Shown here piece by piece: positions 6,669 through 8,285 of a stretch of DNA of 8,285 bases. Origin of the DNA: Chloroflexota bacterium (GTDB lineage: Bacteria; Chloroflexota; Ktedonobacteria; Ktedonobacterales; Ktedonobacteraceae). Under the pieces are notes generated by a model. The model saw only the letters and a program-made list of their open reading frames with translations, was not told where the DNA came from and ran no database searches. Positions within the stretch are counted from its first letter, which is position 1. Every line of letters begins with the position of its first letter. The stretch is from the NCBI GenBank assembly GCA_005881995.1, contig VBHV01000218.1:1-8285 (forward strand), in the 5' to 3' direction. Made by a program: the position numbers and the translations under genes.

Positions 6669-7640
6669 TCAGCGCACCTTTCCACCACCGACCCACGCGC
6701 CGGGCACAGGTACACTCTGCAAAATTTCATCCAGAATGGCGGTTGAGGTAATCGAGCGTACACGCGCTGCGGGTGTAACGATGATGCGATGCGCCAGAGT
6801 CGGCTTTGCCAGCAGCTTGACATCATCTGGAATGACGTAGCCGCGCCCACGCATAGCCGCCAGCGCCTGCGAGCCTCGATAAAGGGAAAGCGATCCACGC
6901 GGGCTGGCACCCAGGTAGATGTTATTGTGATTGCGCGTTGCATTGGTGATGGCCACAATATATTCGCGAATGGAGGGATCAACATGGATACTGCGCACCT
7001 GCTGCTGAATCTGCACCAGCTCATCGGCGGTCATAATCTGCGCGAGGTCATCCAATGGATGGTGAAATTGATGCGAGTCCAGGATATTCATCTCGTCCAC
7101 GGGCTTGGGATACCCAAGTTTGATGTTCATCATGAAGCGGTCAAGCTGCGCCTCCGGCAGGGGAAAGGTTCCTTCATACTCGATGGGGTTTTGCGTGGCC
7201 ATTACCATAAACGGCTCAGGTAGAAGATGGGTGATGCCATCAACGGTAATCTGGTTTTCTTCCATCGATTCAAGCAAGGCGGACTGGGTTTTGGGAGTGG
7301 CACGGTTAATCTCGTCGGCCAAAACAATCTGGGATAGGATAGGACCTGCGCGAAATTCAAAATTGCCCGTTTTTTGATTATAAATGGAGACGCCCGTTAC
7401 ATCGCTCGGTAGAAGATCGGGGGTAAATTGAATACGTTTGAAGGTGCATCCTATCGAACGCGCGATAGCTTTCGTCAGCACCGTTTTTCCCACGCCGGGC
7501 ACATCCTCAATCAGGACATGGCCCCGGCAGATGACAGCAATCAAGCTGAAAGCGACAGGTTCAGCCTTGCCAACGATCACCTTTTCGACATTGTTAATCA
7601 CTCGCTGTACAGCGCTAGCAAGGTCTTGTATAGACTGCAT
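6669..7640 (-). CDS. MoxR family AAA+ ATPase
   Basis: A cytoplasmic AAA+ ATPase of 323 residues, normal for MoxR proteins. Visible motifs: Walker [10 protein letters not shown] (45-53), Walker [11 protein letters not shown] (105-114), sensor 1 in ATQNP (148-152) and sensor 2 arginine in GASPRG (245-250). The LLPSDVTG and [12 protein letters not shown] signatures are characteristic of MoxR. MoxR proteins are thought to remodel or activate partner proteins, often vWA-type proteins encoded beside them, which fits the DUF58 gene following 3 nt later. The frame is open 81 codons further, to 7883, but I place the start at ATG 7640: GGAGAG (7647-7652) lies 6 nt before it, family homology begins there, and the upstream extension has no resemblance to MoxR and would run through a likely promoter. 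This is the first gene of the four-gene operon. Confidence 0.94.
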   Translation of the reverse strand: MQSIQDLASAVQRVINNVEKVIVGKAEPVAFSLIAVICRGHVLIEDVPGVGKTVLTKAIARSIGCTFKRIQFTPDLLPSDVTGVSIYNQKTGNFEFRAGPILSQIVLADEINRATPKTQSALLESMEENQITVDGITHLLPEPFMVMATQNPIEYEGTFPLPEAQLDRFMMNIKLGYPKPVDEMNILDSHQFHHPLDDLAQIMTADELVQIQQQVRSIHVDPSIREYIVAITNATRNHNNIYLGASPRGSLSLYRGSQALAAMRGRGYVIPDDVKLLAKPTLAHRIIVTPAARVRSITSTAILDEILQSVPVPGAWVGGGKVR

Positions 7641-7730
7641 ACATTTCTCTCCAACTGGCTGAGGTGACATCATCAGTGATGCGCTAAAATGTTTTCTGTA
7701 GTAGAAGGCACCGGATAAATCTCTGCTTGT

Positions 7731-7760
7731 ATTGTAGCAACTTTTCTGCTTGCCTGGCAG
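7731..7760 (-). promoter_or_regulatory. Candidate promoter of the moxR operon
   Basis: On the minus strand: CTGCCA (7760-7755, 4 of 6 for -35), an 18-bp spacer ending in TGC, and TACAAT (7736-7731, 5 of 6 for -10), so an extended -10. The predicted start near 7724 gives a leader of about 84 nt to ATG 7640. Confidence 0.5.
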
Positions 7761-7954
7761 AGTTCTCGACGACAAAGTTGACTTTCCCATAGTGTACCAC
7801 GTGCGCGCAAAAGCTTGAAGGAATTGCGGCACAACATGGGCATCACGTCGGCTGTGTATAATACTACGTCTCAAAACAACCATTTATTTCAACATTTCCA
7901 TATTTTACCGGTGATTTCTGAAACAGTCCTGAATTTTACATAGCTCAACCTATA

Positions 7955-7969
7955 CGGCTTCGCAAGCCG
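7955..7969. other. Short hairpin in the intergenic region
   Basis: Perfect 6-bp stem CGGCTT/AAGCCG with a 3-base loop. No T-run follows on either strand, so it is not a clear intrinsic terminator. It lies just before the 9-bp tandem repeat. Confidence 0.35.
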
Positions 7970-7977
7970 CTTCTTAG

Positions 7978-8013
7978 GTATCCAATGTATCCGATGTATC
8001 AGTTGTATCAGTT
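7978..8013. repeat. Four-copy 9-bp tandem repeat
   Basis: Consecutive units GTATCCAAT, GTATCCGAT, GTATCAGTT and GTATCAGTT. All share GTATC; the last two are identical. The array ends 19 bp before the candidate -35 of the acylphosphatase gene. It may be a slippage-prone minisatellite or a short set of protein-binding sites. Confidence 0.8.
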
Positions 8014-8032
8014 GTTTTTCTGTGCTGGAAAA

Positions 8033-8062
8033 CTGGCAAGATGAACCAGGCTATGCTATCAT
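8033..8062 (+). promoter_or_regulatory. Candidate promoter of the acylphosphatase gene
   Basis: CTGGCA (8033-8038, 4 of 6 for -35), an 18-bp spacer and TATCAT (8057-8062, 5 of 6 for -10). Only six bases separate the -10 from the ATG, so the predicted start is at or next to the A at 8069. Confidence 0.5.
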
Positions 8063-8068
8063 TCGGCC

Positions 8069-8285
8069 ATGAACGCAAACAATGACACTCTCGAAGAGTT
8101 GCACGCTTACGTGCATGGACGAGTCCAGGGGGTCGGCTTTCGCTATTTTGTGGCGCAAAAGGCGCAATCGCTTGGGCTGCGCGGCTATGTGCGCAACGAA
8201 TATGATGGCAGTGTCGAAGTGCTTGCGCAAGGACCGCGGCCAGCCCTCGAACATTTGCTGACGTATCTGCGACGGGGTCCATCAG
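8069..8285 (+). CDS. acyP: Acylphosphatase (3' end outside window)
   Basis: A small cytoplasmic enzyme that hydrolyses the carboxyl-phosphate bond of acyl phosphates. The first 72 codons are present, of a family length of about 90-100. The signature GRVQGVGFR (residues 17-25) holds the phosphate-binding loop and catalytic Arg25; GYVRNEYDGSVEV follows, with Asn43 as the second active-site residue. The C-terminal RRGP pattern is also typical. ATG at 8069 is the only plausible start: an in-frame stop lies at 8042-8044 and no other ATG, GTG or TTG comes between. There is no Shine-Dalgarno-like sequence close upstream, and a -10-like box sits six bases away, so the mRNA may be leaderless. It is divergent from the moxR operon, with no functional link apparent. 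Confidence 0.93.
   Translation, partial: MNANNDTLEELHAYVHGRVQGVGFRYFVAQKAQSLGLRGYVRNEYDGSVEVLAQGPRPALEHLLTYLRRGPS

Larger units (their letters stand above)
7641..8068. other. Intergenic region between divergent moxR and acylphosphatase genes
   Basis: A stretch of 428 bases without a convincing gene. From left to right it holds the moxR ribosome site, a candidate moxR promoter (7731-7760), an AT-richer stretch (about 7860-7945), a short hairpin (7955-7969), a four-copy 9-bp tandem repeat (7978-8013) and the acylphosphatase promoter (8033-8062). The frame extending moxR upstream to 7883 has no ribosome site. Confidence 0.65.

Noticed and set aside
7641..7883. Upstream extension of the MoxR reading frame by 81 codons
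   Set aside because: No ribosome site at 7883, no resemblance to MoxR proteins, and it crosses the likely promoter at 7731-7760. ATG 7640 has GGAGAG 6 nt before it and gives the normal family length.
7978..8013. Tandem repeat read as a CRISPR array or replication iterons
   Set aside because: Units are 9 bp and directly abutting without spacers, so not CRISPR; no replication gene or DnaA-box cluster is nearby to support an origin.

Overview
The window is chromosomal DNA from a bacterium of roughly balanced base composition. Gene content and protein style (ABC-2 exporter, MoxR/DUF58/transglutaminase cluster, acylphosphatase) would fit a Ktedonobacteria-like Chloroflexota or another soil bacterium. 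This is only an impression: there is no rRNA or other taxonomic marker. No tRNA, rRNA, insertion sequence, prophage gene or CRISPR array was seen.

Layout, left to right. (1) 1-1795, minus strand: a two-gene ABC exporter operon, ATPase then ABC-2 permease; the permease runs off the left edge. (2) 1796-2595: regulatory and intergenic DNA. It holds a probable promoter/operator for the exporter and a compact minus-strand transcription unit: near-consensus promoter, 5' leader with two hairpins, a 68-codon ORF of unknown function and an intrinsic terminator. (3) 2596-7640, minus strand: a tight four-gene operon in transcription order moxR-type AAA+ ATPase, DUF58 protein, large membrane-anchored transglutaminase (TgpA-like) and a 106-aa membrane protein. 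Gaps are 3, 6 and 23 nt. (4) 7641-8068: intergenic region between divergent genes, with a probable moxR promoter, a short hairpin, a 9-bp tandem repeat and a promoter abutting the next gene. (5) 8069-8285, plus strand: the 5' part of an acylphosphatase gene that looks leaderless.

The MoxR-DUF58-transglutaminase trio is a widely recurring set in bacteria whose exact role is mostly unsettled. The usual reading is that the MoxR ATPase acts as a chaperone-like remodeller on partner proteins, with the transglutaminase domain acting outside the membrane. The exporter probably expels a drug-like or lipid-like compound; its substrate cannot be told from sequence. The most unusual part is the small self-contained unit at 2066-2512. 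No clearly new multi-gene system is evident.
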